Notes under the pieces: generated by a model
Told to the model about the DNA's origin: nothing
The model's input: only the letters and a program-made list of their open reading frames with translations
Databases searched by the model: none
Position numbers and translations under genes: made by a program
Shown here: in pieces, positions 1 to 9,058 of the stretch
Numbering within the stretch: the first letter of the stretch is position 1
Layout: every line of letters starts with the position of its first letter
Source of the DNA: Nitrospirota bacterium
GTDB lineage: Bacteria; Nitrospirota; Thermodesulfovibrionia; Thermodesulfovibrionales; JdFR-88
NCBI GenBank assembly: GCA_021789735.1
Contig: JAJYJB010000014.1
Coordinates: 1 to 39,660 of the forward strand
Direction of reading: 5' to 3'
DNA length: 39,660 nt

Positions 1-315
1 GTCTGCTGCATAAAGGTGCTGGGCGGCACACGCAGGCGCTACGCCAGGCTTGGAGACCTTATAATGGTCAGCGTCAAGGAGTCTACCCCGGAGGGCACTG
101 TGAAGAAAGGCTCGAAGGCCAAGGCGGTGGTTGTCAGGACCAGGAAGGAGCACCGCAGGCCTGATGGCACGTACATCAGGTTTGACCAGAACGCCGTGGT
201 GCTTATAAACCAGGCGGGCGAGCCCCTGGGCACCAGGATATTCGGGCCGGTTGCCAGGGAGCTCAGGTGGAAGGAATACATGAAGATCATCTCGCTTGCG
301 CCCGAGGTTCTTTAA
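1..315 (+). CDS. rplN: Ribosomal protein L14 (5' end outside window)
   Basis: Large-subunit protein L14, which binds 23S rRNA and contacts L19 at the subunit interface. The reading frame is open from base 1. It gives [19 protein letters not shown], which matches the middle of the family where L14 reads CIKVLGG, so about 20 N-terminal residues lie upstream of the window. The C-terminus is complete, with GPVARELR and a [10 protein letters not shown] tail. The stop codon merges with the AAGGAGG Shine-Dalgarno of rplX. It is the first visible gene of the spc operon. Identification is secure; only the start is missing. Confidence 0.96.
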   Translation, partial: VCCIKVLGGTRRRYARLGDLIMVSVKESTPEGTVKKGSKAKAVVVRTRKEHRRPDGTYIRFDQNAVVLINQAGEPLGTRIFGPVARELRWKEYMKIISLAPEVL

Positions 316-334
316 GGAGGACGGTAAAACTAGG

Positions 335-652
335 ATGGGGCTTGGAATAAAGAAAGACGATATGGTTTACGTGCTTGCCGGCAAGGAAAAGGGCAAGAAG
401 GGCCGCGTCATCGCGGTGCAGCCGGGCAAGGACAAGGTGCTTGTCGAGAAGGTCAATATCATAAAAAAGCATATGAAGCCCTCGAAGAGCAATGAGCAGG
501 GGGGTATCATAGAGAAGGAAGGCCCGATACATATATCCAACGTAATGCTGGTCTGCCCGAAATGCGGTGCCCGCACAAAGGCGGCCAACCAGGGCGCGGA
601 AGGCGGCAAGCGGATGAGGGTCTGCAAAAAGTGCAAGGAGGTCATTGACTAG
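335..652 (+). CDS. rplX: Ribosomal protein L24
   Basis: Assembly-initiator protein L24 of the large subunit, 105 residues. A KOW-type N-terminal segment ([17 protein letters not shown]) is followed by a C-terminal part with two CxxC pairs (CPKC and CKKC), the zinc-ribbon form of L24. The ATG at 335 was preferred to an upstream in-frame start at 296 because the family begins close to the KKDD segment. An AAGGAGG Shine-Dalgarno at 314-320 lies upstream, with rather long spacing of 14 bases. The gene sits in the conserved place between rplN and rplE, and its stop codon is one base from the rplE start. Confidence 0.95.
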   Translation: MGLGIKKDDMVYVLAGKEKGKKGRVIAVQPGKDKVLVEKVNIIKKHMKPSKSNEQGGIIEKEGPIHISNVMLVCPKCGARTKAANQGAEGGKRMRVCKKCKEVID

Positions 653-653
653 G

Positions 654-1196
654 ATGCCGCCAAGGCTCAGGGAAGCATACAAAAAAGAGATACTGCCCGC
701 GCTGATGAAGGAATACTCCTACAAAAACGTCATGCAGGCCCCGAAGATAGAAAAGGTGGTCCTTAACGTGGGTCTGGGCGAGGCGGTGCAGAACATAAAA
801 CTCCTTGACTCAGTCCAGAACGAGCTTACACAGATAACTGGGCAGAAGGCGGTCACAACGAGGGCCAAAAAGGCGATAGCCACCTTCAAGCTCAGGAAGG
901 GCATGCCGATAGGCTGCAAGGTGACGCTCCGTGGCGACAGGATGTATGAGTTCCTGGACAGGCTCATAAGCGTTGCCCTCCCAAGGATAAGGGATTTCAG
1001 GGGCCTTTCTGACAGGTCCTTTGACGGCCGCGGCAACTATAATTTCGGCATCAGGGAACAGTTCATATTCCCGGAGATCAACTACGACAAGGTGGAGATC
1101 GTCCACGGGATGGACATAACGATATGCACAAACGCTCACACCAACGAGGAGGCAAAGGCACTCCTCAGGCATGTGGGCATACCCTTCAGGAAATAG
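654..1196 (+). CDS. rplE: Ribosomal protein L5
   Basis: Central-protuberance protein L5, which binds 5S rRNA; 180 residues, the usual length. Family signatures are [14 protein letters not shown] near residue 31, the [19 protein letters not shown] stretch, and the FPEINYDKV segment. The ATG at 654 was chosen over an in-frame TTG at 645 because AAGGAGG at 635-641 lies 12 bases from the ATG but only 3 from the TTG. It follows rplX almost without a gap, implying translational coupling in the spc operon. Confidence 0.96.
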   Translation: MPPRLREAYKKEILPALMKEYSYKNVMQAPKIEKVVLNVGLGEAVQNIKLLDSVQNELTQITGQKAVTTRAKKAIATFKLRKGMPIGCKVTLRGDRMYEFLDRLISVALPRIRDFRGLSDRSFDGRGNYNFGIREQFIFPEINYDKVEIVHGMDITICTNAHTNEEAKALLRHVGIPFRK

Positions 1197-1204
1197 GAGC
1201 GAAG

Positions 1205-1390
1205 ATGGCAAAGACTTCGATGATAGAGAAATCAAAAAGGCCGCCGAAGTTCGGCGTCAGGGTCCACAACCGCTGCAACATATGCGGCAGGCCCAGGGCC
1301 TACATGAGGCAATTCGGCATCTGCAGGATATGCTTCAGGAACCTGGCCCTGAAGGGCCAGATCCCCGGCGTGGCCAAATCAAGCTGGTAG
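1205..1390 (+). CDS. rpsN: Ribosomal protein S14, zinc-binding (type Z)
   Basis: Small-subunit head protein S14 in its short zinc-binding form, 61 residues. The four zinc ligands are visible as CNIC followed by CRIC, spaced by [12 protein letters not shown], and the C-terminus GVAKSSW is the family ending. The long zinc-free form is about 100 residues, so this is clearly the C+ type. A TAGGAG Shine-Dalgarno overlaps the rplE stop codon. Its location between rplE and rpsH is canonical. Confidence 0.96.
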   Translation: MAKTSMIEKSKRPPKFGVRVHNRCNICGRPRAYMRQFGICRICFRNLALKGQIPGVAKSSW

Positions 1391-1414
1391 CGGAAGGAGC
1401 GCAAAGCAAATAAG

Positions 1415-1807
1415 ATGCTAACGGACCCCATAGCGGACATGCTTACTAGGATCAGGAACGCAGCCCGGATAAAGGCCGAAAAGGTGGACATCCCGGCCTC
1501 CAAGCTGAAGCTTGAGATAGCCAAGATCCTCAAAGAGGAGGGCTTTATCAGGGCATACAAGGTGATAAAGGACCGCAGGCAGGGCATACTACGGGTAAAC
1601 CTCAAATATGCCGATGGCGAGCCCGTCATAACCGGCATTGAGAAGGTGAGCAAGCCGGGGCGCCGGGTGTATGTGGGCAGCCAGGAGATACCCAGGGTCA
1701 TGGGTGGGGTCGGCCTTGCGATACTCACGACGCCCAAAGGCGTCCTGTCGGACAAAATGTGCCGCCGGGAAAACGTTGGCGGGGAGCTCCTCTGCCACAT
1801 TTGGTAG
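1415..1807 (+). CDS. rpsH: Ribosomal protein S8
   Basis: Primary 16S rRNA-binding protein S8, 130 residues. It opens with the signature [13 protein letters not shown] and ends with the invariant GGELLCHIW, so both ends are intact. In Escherichia coli S8 is the translational repressor of the spc operon; whether it does so here cannot be read from the sequence. A GGAAGGAG Shine-Dalgarno precedes the ATG. It follows rpsN by 24 bases. Confidence 0.96.
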   Translation: MLTDPIADMLTRIRNAARIKAEKVDIPASKLKLEIAKILKEEGFIRAYKVIKDRRQGILRVNLKYADGEPVITGIEKVSKPGRRVYVGSQEIPRVMGGVGLAILTTPKGVLSDKMCRRENVGGELLCHIW

Positions 1808-1846
1808 GCCGGGTCCCGGAATAAGTAAACTGAAAAGGGTGATGAA

Positions 1847-2389
1847 ATGTCGAGAATAGGCAAAAAGCCGATAGGTGTTCCGAAAGGGGTCAGCGTAAAG
1901 CTGGAGGGGCGCAGCGTGAATGTGAAGGGGCCCAATGGAGAGCTGTCCTGGGAGGTCCCGGTCAGGATAAGCGTCAAAGAGAGCGATGGCAACCTGCTGG
2001 TTGAGCGCGGAGACGACCAGAGGCAGACCAGGGCGCTGCACGGGCTCTCAAGGAGCCTGCTGGCAAACATGGTCTCCGGCGTGTCCCAGGGTTTTACCAG
2101 GGCGCTGGAGATAACCGGCGTAGGATACAGGGCGCAGGTGCAGGGGAGCAAGATCATTTTCTCGCTTGGCTATTCCCACCCCGTGGAGTATGTCCTGCCG
2201 CAGGGCATAAGCGCCGAGGTGGACAAGAAGCAGACATCGCTTACCCTGAAGGGCGCGGACAAGCAGAAGCTCGGGCAGGTCGCTGCGGACATCAAGGCCC
2301 TGAGGTGGCCTGACGCATACAAGGGCAAGGGCATCAGGTACGCCGGGGAACACATAAAACTTAAGGCCGGCAAGACCGGAAAGAAATAA
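1847..2389 (+). CDS. rplF: Ribosomal protein L6
   Basis: Large-subunit protein L6 near the factor-binding region, 180 residues. It begins MSRIGKKPIGVPKGV and ends with the KGKGIRYAGE segment and a lysine-rich tail, the usual two-domain L6 layout. The ATG follows a GGTGATGAA purine-rich stretch. A 93-base spacer to rplR, unusually long for this operon, carries a small hairpin described separately. Confidence 0.96.
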   Translation: MSRIGKKPIGVPKGVSVKLEGRSVNVKGPNGELSWEVPVRISVKESDGNLLVERGDDQRQTRALHGLSRSLLANMVSGVSQGFTRALEITGVGYRAQVQGSKIIFSLGYSHPVEYVLPQGISAEVDKKQTSLTLKGADKQKLGQVAADIKALRWPDAYKGKGIRYAGEHIKLKAGKTGKK

Positions 2390-2446
2390 GTCGTTAGCGA
2401 GCGGCAAGCGAGCGGACTACGATAAATCAGATAGACATTACATTCG

Positions 2447-2461
2447 AAACCCGAAGGGTTT
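2447..2461 (+). repeat. Small hairpin in rplF-rplR spacer
   Basis: AAACCC, a GAA loop, then GGGTTT make a perfect 6-bp stem in the rplF-rplR spacer. It is followed by AAAA rather than a T-run, so it is not an intrinsic terminator. The same spacer also repeats GCGAGCGG twice in tandem around 2397-2416. A hairpin with the same CCC-GAA-GGG core occurs after rplQ. It may be an mRNA processing or stability element, or a small repeat remnant. Confidence 0.4.
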
Positions 2462-2482
2462 AAAAACGGAGGGCAGAGCATT

Positions 2483-2839
2483 TTGGCGGTCAAGACGGTT
2501 TCAGCCAGGCAGAGAAGGCGCGAGAGGGTCAGGAAGAAGGTCAGCGGCACGGTTGAGCGGCCGAGGATATCCGTTTTCAGGAGCCTCAACTATATTTATG
2601 CCCAGCTCATAGACGATTCGGCCGGCAACACCCTGATAGCGGCATCCAGCTTAGAGAAGGATTTCGGTCCGTCCGGCAGGGGCAACAAGGCGGCGGCCCG
2701 GGAAGTGGGCAAGTTGCTTGCGGGCAGGGCGGCGGAGAAGGGTATAAAAAAGGCTGTGTTCGACCGCAGCGGATACCAGTATCACGGCTGCGTAAAGGAA
2801 GTGGCCGAGGGGGCCAGGGAAGGCGGCTTGGAGTTTTAG
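2483..2839 (+). CDS. rplR: Ribosomal protein L18
   Basis: 5S rRNA-binding protein L18, 118 residues. Signatures are the basic N-terminus [20 protein letters not shown], the YAQLIDD segment and the [10 protein letters not shown] segment; the C-terminal GAREGGLEF is the family ending. Translation starts at a TTG codon with a GGAGGG Shine-Dalgarno at 2468-2473; no ATG gives a family-length protein. It sits between rplF and rpsE as expected. Confidence 0.95.
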   Translation: MAVKTVSARQRRRERVRKKVSGTVERPRISVFRSLNYIYAQLIDDSAGNTLIAASSLEKDFGPSGRGNKAAAREVGKLLAGRAAEKGIKKAVFDRSGYQYHGCVKEVAEGAREGGLEF

Positions 2840-2921
2840 CTCCGGCCGGGAAATCCTGTTGCCCGCGGCTGTGAGAAGATAAAAGAGCGTGCGGAATCTC
2901 AAAAGGAATCTTTAAGGAGGT

Positions 2922-3470
2922 ATGGTGGGCAGAATAGACCCTGAGGGGCTCAATCTCAAGGACAAAGTGGTTTTTATAAACAGGGTGGCGAAGGTCGTGA
3001 AAGGCGGACGCAGGTTCTCCTTTGCGGCCCTGGTTGTGCTTGGCGACGGGGAGGGCACTGTAGGCATAGGCAAGGGAAAGGCCTCCGAGGTGCCTGAGGC
3101 GATAAGAAAGGCCGTCGAGGGCGCAAAAAAAAACCTTGTACGTTTCCCCCTCAAGGGAAGGACCATACCGCACAGGGTAGTGGGCATATACGGTTCTAAC
3201 AGCGTTGTGATGAACCCCGCAAAGAACGGGACGGGCCTTATTGCCGGCGGCCCGGTGAGGGCGCTGCTGGAGGTGGCCGGGATACATGACATCGTGGCAA
3301 AATCGCTTGGCGGGCATAACCCGTTCAATACGGTCAGGGCCACGCTGGACGGGCTGACGAAGCTCAAAGATTTCGATTCCGTTATGAAGATGCGCGGCAG
3401 GGGCGAAGAGGAATCCACAGATAAGGAGAAGGCCGATGAGGATAGAGGAGTTAAAACCGGCTCCCGGTAG
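2922..3470 (+). CDS. rpsE: Ribosomal protein S5
   Basis: Small-subunit protein S5, important for decoding accuracy; 181-182 residues. The S5 N-terminal RNA-binding fold is visible as [18 protein letters not shown] followed by [12 protein letters not shown], and the C-terminal domain contains [21 protein letters not shown] at 2914-2920 is only one base from the ATG, so the GTG at 2925 (spacing four) may be the true start; the difference is one residue. The charged C-terminal tail runs 35 bases into rplO, where rpmD would normally lie. Confidence 0.95.
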   Translation: MVGRIDPEGLNLKDKVVFINRVAKVVKGGRRFSFAALVVLGDGEGTVGIGKGKASEVPEAIRKAVEGAKKNLVRFPLKGRTIPHRVVGIYGSNSVVMNPAKNGTGLIAGGPVRALLEVAGIHDIVAKSLGGHNPFNTVRATLDGLTKLKDFDSVMKMRGRGEEESTDKEKADEDRGVKTGSR

Positions 3471-3873
3471 CAGGAAAAGACAAAAGAGAGTTGGGCGCGG
3501 ACCCGGCTCCGGCCACGGAAAGACCGCCACGAAGGGTCACAAGGGACAGAAGGCCAGGAGCGGGGGCGCCAAGGGCGCGGGCTTCGAGGGCGGGCAGATG
3601 CCCCTTCAAAGAAGGATCCCGAAGAGGGGCTTTACCAACATAAGCCATAAGGAATACGCTATTATAAATGTGGGCAAGATAGGCAGCCTCGGGCTGGCGC
3701 AGGTGACTCCGGAGATACTGCTTGAAAAGAAGATAATAAGCTCTCTGAAGGACGGGCTGAAAGTGCTTGGCACCGGCGAGCTCAAGACGCCGGTTACGGT
3801 GAGCGCGCACATGTTCAGCAAAAGCGCGGTCAAGAAGATAACGGAGGCGGGCGGCAAGGCCGAATCTATATAA
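3436..3873 (+). CDS. rplO: Ribosomal protein L15
   Basis: Late-assembly protein L15, 145 residues. The glycine- and arginine-rich N-terminus ([21 protein letters not shown]) and the C-terminal [14 protein letters not shown] segment are typical. The ATG has AAGGAG at 3423-3428 with seven-base spacing. It starts inside the last codons of rpsE, so the two genes are coupled. The rpmD (L30) gene usually found between them is absent. One base separates its stop from secY. Confidence 0.95.
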   Translation: MRIEELKPAPGSRKRQKRVGRGPGSGHGKTATKGHKGQKARSGGAKGAGFEGGQMPLQRRIPKRGFTNISHKEYAIINVGKIGSLGLAQVTPEILLEKKIISSLKDGLKVLGTGELKTPVTVSAHMFSKSAVKKITEAGGKAESI

Positions 3874-3874
3874 G

Positions 3875-5182
3875 ATGGGCGGACTCAGCAGTTTTCAGAA
3901 CATCTTCAGGATAGAGGAGCTCAAGAAAAGACTCCTCTTCACGCTTATGCTCCTGGCGGTCTACAGGATCGGCGGGCACATACCGACCCCGGGCATAAAC
4001 GGGGCCCAGCTCAGCAAGTTCCTGCTTCAAAGGGGCGGGGCCATCATGGGCTTTTTCGACATGTTCTCCGGGGGCGCCCTTTCGAGGGTCACCATATTCG
4101 CGCTTGGCATCATGCCCTACATCAGCGCGGCCATTATCCTTGAGCTGCTGACGGTCGTTGTGCCGTCCATAGGCAAGCTTGCCAAGGAGGGCGAAGAGGG
4201 CAGGAAGAAGATCGTCAAATATACCCGCTACGGGACGGTCATAATAAGCGCCATACAGTCCCTGGGCATAGCGGTGGGGCTTGAGGGCATGGCCGGAGGG
4301 GCGTTCATACAGCACCCCGGCTGGAGCTTCAGGCTCATGACCATGCTGACGCTCACCGCCGGCACGGCGTTCATCATGTGGCTTGGCGAGCAGATAACGG
4401 AGCGGGGCATCGGAAACGGCATATCTCTCATCATTTTTGCGGGCATAATCTCCAGGTTCCCTGCGGCCATCACCGCTACCTACAGGCTTGTACAGGCAAA
4501 GGAGCTGTCGCTCTTTTTCCTTATCTTCCTGCTGGCGGTGGTCATTTTCGTGATTGGCTTCATCATCTATGTGGAGAGGGGCCAGCGCAAGATACCCGTC
4601 CAGTACGCAAAGAGGATCGTGGGCAGAAAGATGTACGGCGGGCAGAGCACGCACCTTCCGCTCAAGATAAACACGTCGGGAGTTATCCCTCCGATATTCG
4701 CCTCTTCGATAATAATGTTCCCCGCAACGGTGGCGGGCTTCATACAGATACCATGGGTGCAGAGCATAGCGAGGGAGCTCGCTCCGGGCACCATATTCTA
4801 TACGGTGCTTTACATAAGCATGATCATGTTTTTCAGCTTCTTCTATACGGCTGTGGTCTTTAACCCGGTGGATGTGGCCGACAACCTGAAGAAATACGGC
4901 GGCTTTATCCCCGGCATCAGGCCCGGCCAGAAGACCTCGGACTACATATACAAGGTGCTCACAAGGCTTACCTTTGTGGGCGGGATTTACTTGTCCGCGG
5001 TGTGCATCCTTCCCGAGATACTGATACAAAAGTTCAACGTGCCGTTTTACTTCGGGGGCACCTCGCTTCTTATCGTGGTGGGCGTGGCCCTGGATACGAT
5101 CTCACAGATAGAGTCCCACCTGGTCACCCGCTCGTACGAGGGTTTCCTCAAGAAAAGCCGGGTGAGGGGCAGGCGCAGCTGA
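3875..5182 (+). CDS. secY: Preprotein translocase channel subunit SecY
   Basis: Inner-membrane channel of the Sec translocon, 435 residues with about ten hydrophobic spans. Recognisable segments are the start [29 protein letters not shown], the plug-side [22 protein letters not shown] text ([12 protein letters not shown]) near residue 172, and the cytoplasmic [12 protein letters not shown] loop. It starts one base after rplO. The adk gene that often follows secY is missing; a 135-base spacer with no coding signal leads to map. Confidence 0.97.
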   Translation: MGGLSSFQNIFRIEELKKRLLFTLMLLAVYRIGGHIPTPGINGAQLSKFLLQRGGAIMGFFDMFSGGALSRVTIFALGIMPYISAAIILELLTVVVPSIGKLAKEGEEGRKKIVKYTRYGTVIISAIQSLGIAVGLEGMAGGAFIQHPGWSFRLMTMLTLTAGTAFIMWLGEQITERGIGNGISLIIFAGIISRFPAAITATYRLVQAKELSLFFLIFLLAVVIFVIGFIIYVERGQRKIPVQYAKRIVGRKMYGGQSTHLPLKINTSGVIPPIFASSIIMFPATVAGFIQIPWVQSIARELAPGTIFYTVLYISMIMFFSFFYTAVVFNPVDVADNLKKYGGFIPGIRPGQKTSDYIYKVLTRLTFVGGIYLSAVCILPEILIQKFNVPFYFGGTSLLIVVGVALDTISQIESHLVTRSYEGFLKKSRVRGRRS

Positions 5183-5317
5183 CTGGGTTGGCGGGAGCCT
5201 TTTTATCCCCATGCTTGGGGGCTTGGTCCTACGGGCCCGGCCGATATACCTGCATGTTTAGCGGTCTTTCTGTTTTCATTGGTTTGGGTTCTTTGAATTT
5301 ACCGGAAAAAGACCTCC

Positions 5318-6067
5318 GTGATCCTCATTAAAGGGGCCGACGAGATAGCCTGGATGGCCGAGGCCGGCAGGATAGTGGCGGAGACGTTCGAGGCGGTCAG
5401 GGAGGGTATAATCCCCGGAGTTAGTACGGAAGAGCTGGACAGGCTGGCATACGACCTGATACTCAAGAAAGGCGGAGAGCCGGCCTTCAAGGGCTACAGG
5501 GGGTATCCGGCAAGCACCTGTATCTCCATAAATGAGCAGGTGGTGCACGGGATTCCCTCCGGACGGAAGCTGAGGCAGGGCGACATAGTGAGCGTGGACC
5601 TCGGCGTGAAGTACAAGGGTTTCTACGGGGATGCCGCTGTCACGTACGCGGTAGGCGACGTGGGTGAGGCGGCGCGGCTGCTTATGCAGACCACCGAAGA
5701 GGCCCTATGGCAGGGGATCGGGCAGGCGGTGGAAGGCAAGAGGGTGTCCGATATCGGGCACGCCATACAGAAGCACGCGGAGGCAAAGGGATTTTCCATG
5801 GTGCGCAGCTTCGTGGGCCATGGGATAGGCAGGTCGCTCCATGAGGAGCCCCAGGTGCCCAACTTCGGCCCGCCAGGAAAAGGGCCACGGCTCATGAAGG
5901 GGATGGCGCTGGCCATAGAGCCCATGGTGAACGCCGGGAGCTGGCAGGTGCGCGTCTTGGAGGACGGCTGGACCGCCGTGACTGCGGACGGCAGCCTCTC
6001 GGCGCATTTCGAGCATACGGTAGTGGTGACCGGTGCGGAACCGTTAGTCTTGACTAAACTTCCGTAG
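5318..6067 (+). CDS. map: Methionine aminopeptidase, type I
   Basis: Metalloprotease that removes the initiator methionine from nascent proteins; 249 residues, normal for type Ia. Ligand motifs are visible in order: VSVDLGVKYKGFYGDAA holds the two metal-binding aspartates, FVGHGIGRSLHEEP holds a metal-ligand histidine, and AIEPMV and FEHTVVV hold the two glutamate ligands; the substrate-side histidine is in VVHGIPS. Translation begins at GTG with no strong Shine-Dalgarno. Location after secY is common when adk has been lost. Confidence 0.95.
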   Translation: MILIKGADEIAWMAEAGRIVAETFEAVREGIIPGVSTEELDRLAYDLILKKGGEPAFKGYRGYPASTCISINEQVVHGIPSGRKLRQGDIVSVDLGVKYKGFYGDAAVTYAVGDVGEAARLLMQTTEEALWQGIGQAVEGKRVSDIGHAIQKHAEAKGFSMVRSFVGHGIGRSLHEEPQVPNFGPPGKGPRLMKGMALAIEPMVNAGSWQVRVLEDGWTAVTADGSLSAHFEHTVVVTGAEPLVLTKLP

Positions 6068-6079
6068 GTCAGATAAAAT
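6050..6079 (+). promoter_or_regulatory. Putative infA promoter
   Basis: TTGACT and TAAAAT are separated by 18 bases and overlap the last codons of map. Both boxes match the sigma-70 consensus at five of six positions. Transcription would start near 6086, giving a leader of about 50 bases before infA. This suggests that the infA-to-rplQ block has its own promoter in addition to read-through from spc. Confidence 0.5.
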
Positions 6080-6136
6080 ACATATTTGTGGACAGCCTCT
6101 TATTCTTATTAGCTCGTATATGTCAGACGGAGGGTA

Positions 6137-6355
6137 ATGCCTAAGGAAGAAAATATAGAGGTCCAGGGGACGGTTTTGGAGACCCTCCCCAATGCGACCT
6201 TCAGGGTGGAGCTCGAAAGCGGGCAAGTGGTGCTTGCGTACGTTTCCGGCAAGATGAGGATGCATTTCATAAAGATACTGCCAGGCGACAAGGTGCTGGT
6301 GGAGCTTTCCCCCTACGACCTTACTCGGGGAAGGATCACATACAGGTTCAAATAG
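6137..6355 (+). CDS. infA: Translation initiation factor IF-1
   Basis: IF-1 occupies the ribosomal A site during initiation. The 72-residue length and the text [20 protein letters not shown], followed by ISGKMRM-like [18 protein letters not shown] and a C-terminal [10 protein letters not shown], are diagnostic. A GGAGGG Shine-Dalgarno lies two bases before the ATG. It opens the alpha-operon-like block and is directly followed by rpmJ. Confidence 0.97.
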   Translation: MPKEENIEVQGTVLETLPNATFRVELESGQVVLAYVSGKMRMHFIKILPGDKVLVELSPYDLTRGRITYRFK

Positions 6356-6410
6356 CCGTTGGTCTTTTTTGTTGTCAGTTTTTTAAACAGCGGAAGGAGT
6401 CTTCGTTATC

Positions 6411-6524
6411 ATGAAAGTACGGTCTTCAGTTAAGGCGGTTTGCCAGAAATGCAAGGTCATAAAAAGGAAAGGTGTCGTGCGGGTGATATGTGAAAACCCC
6501 AGGCACAAACAGAGGCAGGGTTAA
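6411..6524 (+). CDS. rpmJ: Ribosomal protein L36
   Basis: Smallest large-subunit protein, 37 residues, reading [20 protein letters not shown] then [17 protein letters not shown]. The zinc ligands C11, C14, C27 and H32 are all present, so this is the zinc-binding form. GGAAGGAG lies 10 bases upstream of the ATG. It falls between infA and rpsM, its standard location, and ends three bases before rpsM. Confidence 0.96.
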   Translation: MKVRSSVKAVCQKCKVIKRKGVVRVICENPRHKQRQG

Positions 6525-6527
6525 GAG

Positions 6528-6896
6528 ATGGCAAGAATAGCCGGCGTCGACTTACCGAAAGGCGAGAGGGTGGAGATAGGTCTTACGAGGATCTTTGGAA
6601 TAGGGCGCACGACTTCCAGCAGGATACTTTCCCAGACGGGCGTGGACCCCAACATAAGGGTCAAGGACCTGAAGGACGACGACATCGTCAAGATCAGGGC
6701 CGCCATTGAAAGAGAGTACAAGGTTGAGGGTGACCTGAGGCGCGAAGTCGCCATGAGCATCAAGCGCCTTCAGGATATAGGCAGCTACAGGGGAGTGAGG
6801 CACAGGCTCGGACTGCCAGTCAAGGGCCAGAGGACGCGCACCAACGCAAGGACAAGAAAAGGGCCCCGCAAGTCTATAGCGGGAAAGAAGAAGTAA
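6528..6896 (+). CDS. rpsM: Ribosomal protein S13
   Basis: Head protein S13 that bridges the subunits and contacts P-site tRNA, 122 residues. It opens [20 protein letters not shown] with the IFGIGRTTS helix-hairpin motif, and ends [20 protein letters not shown], both family signatures. The start is three bases after rpmJ, so translation is probably coupled. rpsK follows after 17 bases. Confidence 0.97.
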   Translation: MARIAGVDLPKGERVEIGLTRIFGIGRTTSSRILSQTGVDPNIRVKDLKDDDIVKIRAAIEREYKVEGDLRREVAMSIKRLQDIGSYRGVRHRLGLPVKGQRTRTNARTRKGPRKSIAGKKK

Positions 6897-6913
6897 GGGG
6901 GCTTTAAAACCGG

Positions 6914-7300
6914 ATGGCACAGAGGAAAAGGGCAGGCAAGAAAGAAAAAAAGAGCATCCCCTACGGGGCCGCTCATATTCAGGCGAGTTTCAATAATACC
7001 ATTGTCACGATAACGGACCCCAATGGCGGGGTCCTGTCGTGGTCGAGCGCGGGCAGCCTTGGCTTCAAGGGGTCCAGGAAGGGCACGCTCTACGCGGCCC
7101 AGATGGCGGCGGAAGCGGCTGCCAAGAGGGTGCTCGAGTACGGCATGAAGCAGATAGATGTGTACGTAAAGGGCCCCGGCGCGGGACGCGAGGCGGCCAT
7201 AAGGGCGCTGCAGGCGGCAGGCCTTGAGGTCAACCTGATAAAGGACGTGACCCCGGTGCCGCATAACGGCTGCAGGCCGCCAAAACGCAGGAGGGTCTGA
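6914..7300 (+). CDS. rpsK: Ribosomal protein S11
   Basis: Platform protein S11, 128 residues. Core motifs are [49 protein letters not shown] and the C-terminal [17 protein letters not shown]. The Shine-Dalgarno is AAGGGGG. The TGA stop overlaps the ATG of rpsD by one base (ATGA-type coupling). Confidence 0.97.
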   Translation: MAQRKRAGKKEKKSIPYGAAHIQASFNNTIVTITDPNGGVLSWSSAGSLGFKGSRKGTLYAAQMAAEAAAKRVLEYGMKQIDVYVKGPGAGREAAIRALQAAGLEVNLIKDVTPVPHNGCRPPKRRRV

Positions 7301-7926
7301 TGGCCAGATATACCGAAGCAGATTGCAGGATATGCCGCAGGGAGGGTGAAAAGCTCTTCCTGAAAGGCGACAGGTGCTTTACTGAGAAGTGCTCCGTCGA
7401 GCGGAGGAAGTACCCGGCGGGCCAGCACGGCCAAAGGAGGGGAAAGCTCTCCGACTACGGCTTCCAGCTCAGAGAGAAGCAGAAGGTGAAGAACATCTAC
7501 GGCCTCCTGGAAAAGCAGTTCAGGCGTTATTTCGAGATGGCCTCCAAGAAGAAGGGCGCTACCGGCGAAACACTGCTTCAGCTCCTGGAGCGCAGGCTGG
7601 ACAACGTTGTGTTCCGCATGGGTTTTGCGAGCAACCGGTCCCAGGCCAGGCAGTTCATAGGGCATGGGTTTTTCAAGGTCAACGGCAGGCGCGTGAACAT
7701 ACCGTCTTTCCAGGTGAGGCCCGGAGATACGGTTGAGGTGGTCGAGGCCAAGAAGAGCCATGCGTACATAGAAGAGAACCTCGCAAAGGCGGAGCACAGG
7801 GGTCTGCCCTCGTGGATGGAAATAGCCCCGGACACACGCTCAGGGAAGGTGACCCACATCCCCGTCAGGGAGGAGATACCGCTGGACGTCCAGGAACAGC
7901 TGGTCGTGGAGCTGTACTCCAAGTAA
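7300..7926 (+). CDS. rpsD: Ribosomal protein S4
   Basis: Primary 16S rRNA binder S4, 208 residues. The N-terminal zinc-knuckle form is present (CRIC near residue 9, then CFTEKC), followed by KQKVKNIYGLLEKQFRRYF and an S4 RNA-binding domain from about residue 97 (RLDNVVFRMGFASNRSQARQ). In enterobacteria S4 represses the alpha operon by binding the rpsM leader; an equivalent site was not identified here. A GC-rich hairpin follows the gene. Confidence 0.97.
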   Translation: MARYTEADCRICRREGEKLFLKGDRCFTEKCSVERRKYPAGQHGQRRGKLSDYGFQLREKQKVKNIYGLLEKQFRRYFEMASKKKGATGETLLQLLERRLDNVVFRMGFASNRSQARQFIGHGFFKVNGRRVNIPSFQVRPGDTVEVVEAKKSHAYIEENLAKAEHRGLPSWMEIAPDTRSGKVTHIPVREEIPLDVQEQLVVELYSK

Positions 7927-7931
7927 TGCGG

Positions 7932-7957
7932 GGCCCCGCGCCGCGTGGGCGGGGGCC
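7932..7957 (+). terminator. GC-rich hairpin between rpsD and rpoA
   Basis: GGCCCCGC pairs with GCGGGGGCC (one bulged G) around a nine-base loop, directly after the rpsD stop. There is no T-run after it, so full intrinsic termination is unlikely. It could attenuate transcription into rpoA or mark an mRNA processing site. Confidence 0.35.
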
Positions 7958-8032
7958 AGTTCGGTTGAGCAGAAAGCAAAAACGGATTCGATGGATTACG
8001 GAAGATAAAATTCGGGGCATAGAGGAGGCCTT

Positions 8033-9058
8033 ATGGATCTGAAAAAAAAGGGTTTTCAGCTGCCGGAAAAGATAAGGTTTGATGAGGAGACCCTAACCGA
8101 TACATATGGAAAGCTGATAGCCGAGCCCCTTGAGAGGGGCTATGGCGTTACACTGGGCAATTCGCTCAGGCGTGTGCTTCTGTCCTCACTGGAGGGAGCG
8201 GCGGTGGTGGCCACCAAGATACGGGGCGCCGTGCATGAGTTCGCCCCCGTAGAGGGTGTGAAGGAGGATGTGATGAACATCATCCTCAACATGAAAAAGC
8301 TCAGGTTCGTCATGCACGGCAACGGCACAAAGACGGCGACCATAAGCGTCAAGGGGCCGCGCGCCGTCCTGGGGTCGGACATAAAGCCTGATGGCGACAT
8401 TGAGATACTTACGCCGGAGCAGCCCATAGCTACGCTGGACAAGGGCGCGTCCTTTGATGCTGAGATATTCATACGGAAAGGCAAGGGCTATGTTCCCGCG
8501 GAGTTGAACAAGGACGAGAACTTCTCGGTTGACACCATCGCGGTGGACTCTGTCTTCAGCCCGATAAAAAAGGTCAATTTCTGGGTGGAGAAGGCGCGCG
8601 TTGGCCGTTCCACCGACTACGACCGTCTGGTGCTTGAGCTCTGGACAGACGGCAGCATAGACCCGGAGCAGGCGGTCACCCAGTCCGCCTCCATCCTTAT
8701 GGAGCACCTGAAGTTCTTCATGCTGGTGAAGGAGGAGGAGCGGGACGACAGCGAGCAGAAGGGGGTCCTTTCCGCGGCCGGCGGCGCGGTGTTCGAGGCG
8801 GACCCGGTGATGAACGAAAACCTGACAAAGGGCGTTGATGAGCTGGAGCTCAGCGTACGGGCGCAGAACTGCCTGAAGAACGCGAACATAAAGACGATAG
8901 CGGAGCTCGTTCAGAAGACCGAGCACGATATGCTCAAGACAAAGAACTTCGGCCGGAAGTCCCTGAGCGAGATAAAGGACCTCTTAAACAGCATGGGGCT
9001 CAGGTTCGGCATGAGGATAGGGGTCGAAGAGAAGATGGGGGGAGGACATGCGGCATAA
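8033..9058 (+). CDS. rpoA: RNA polymerase alpha subunit
   Basis: Alpha subunit that nucleates RNA polymerase assembly and contacts promoter UP elements, 341 residues. The N-terminal dimerisation domain holds PLERGYGVTLGNSLRRVLLS and VHEFAPVEGVKEDV; the C-terminal domain (about residues 255-325) holds LELSVRAQNCLKNANIKTI and the LKTKNFGRKSLSEIK helix-hairpin motifs. GAGGAGG lies four bases before the ATG. Its end overlaps the rplQ start by 11 bases. Confidence 0.98.
   Translation: MDLKKKGFQLPEKIRFDEETLTDTYGKLIAEPLERGYGVTLGNSLRRVLLSSLEGAAVVATKIRGAVHEFAPVEGVKEDVMNIILNMKKLRFVMHGNGTKTATISVKGPRAVLGSDIKPDGDIEILTPEQPIATLDKGASFDAEIFIRKGKGYVPAELNKDENFSVDTIAVDSVFSPIKKVNFWVEKARVGRSTDYDRLVLELWTDGSIDPEQAVTQSASILMEHLKFFMLVKEEERDDSEQKGVLSAAGGAVFEADPVMNENLTKGVDELELSVRAQNCLKNANIKTIAELVQKTEHDMLKTKNFGRKSLSEIKDLLNSMGLRFGMRIGVEEKMGGGHAA

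Noticed and set aside
3866..5029. 387-codon - strand frame opposite secY
   Set aside because: Antisense shadow of SecY; rich in His, Arg and Tyr with no fold or family resemblance.
5209..5221. CCCCA-TGCT-TGGGG hairpin between secY and map, considered as a terminator
   Set aside because: Only five base pairs with no T-run after it; map is expected to be read from the same transcript.
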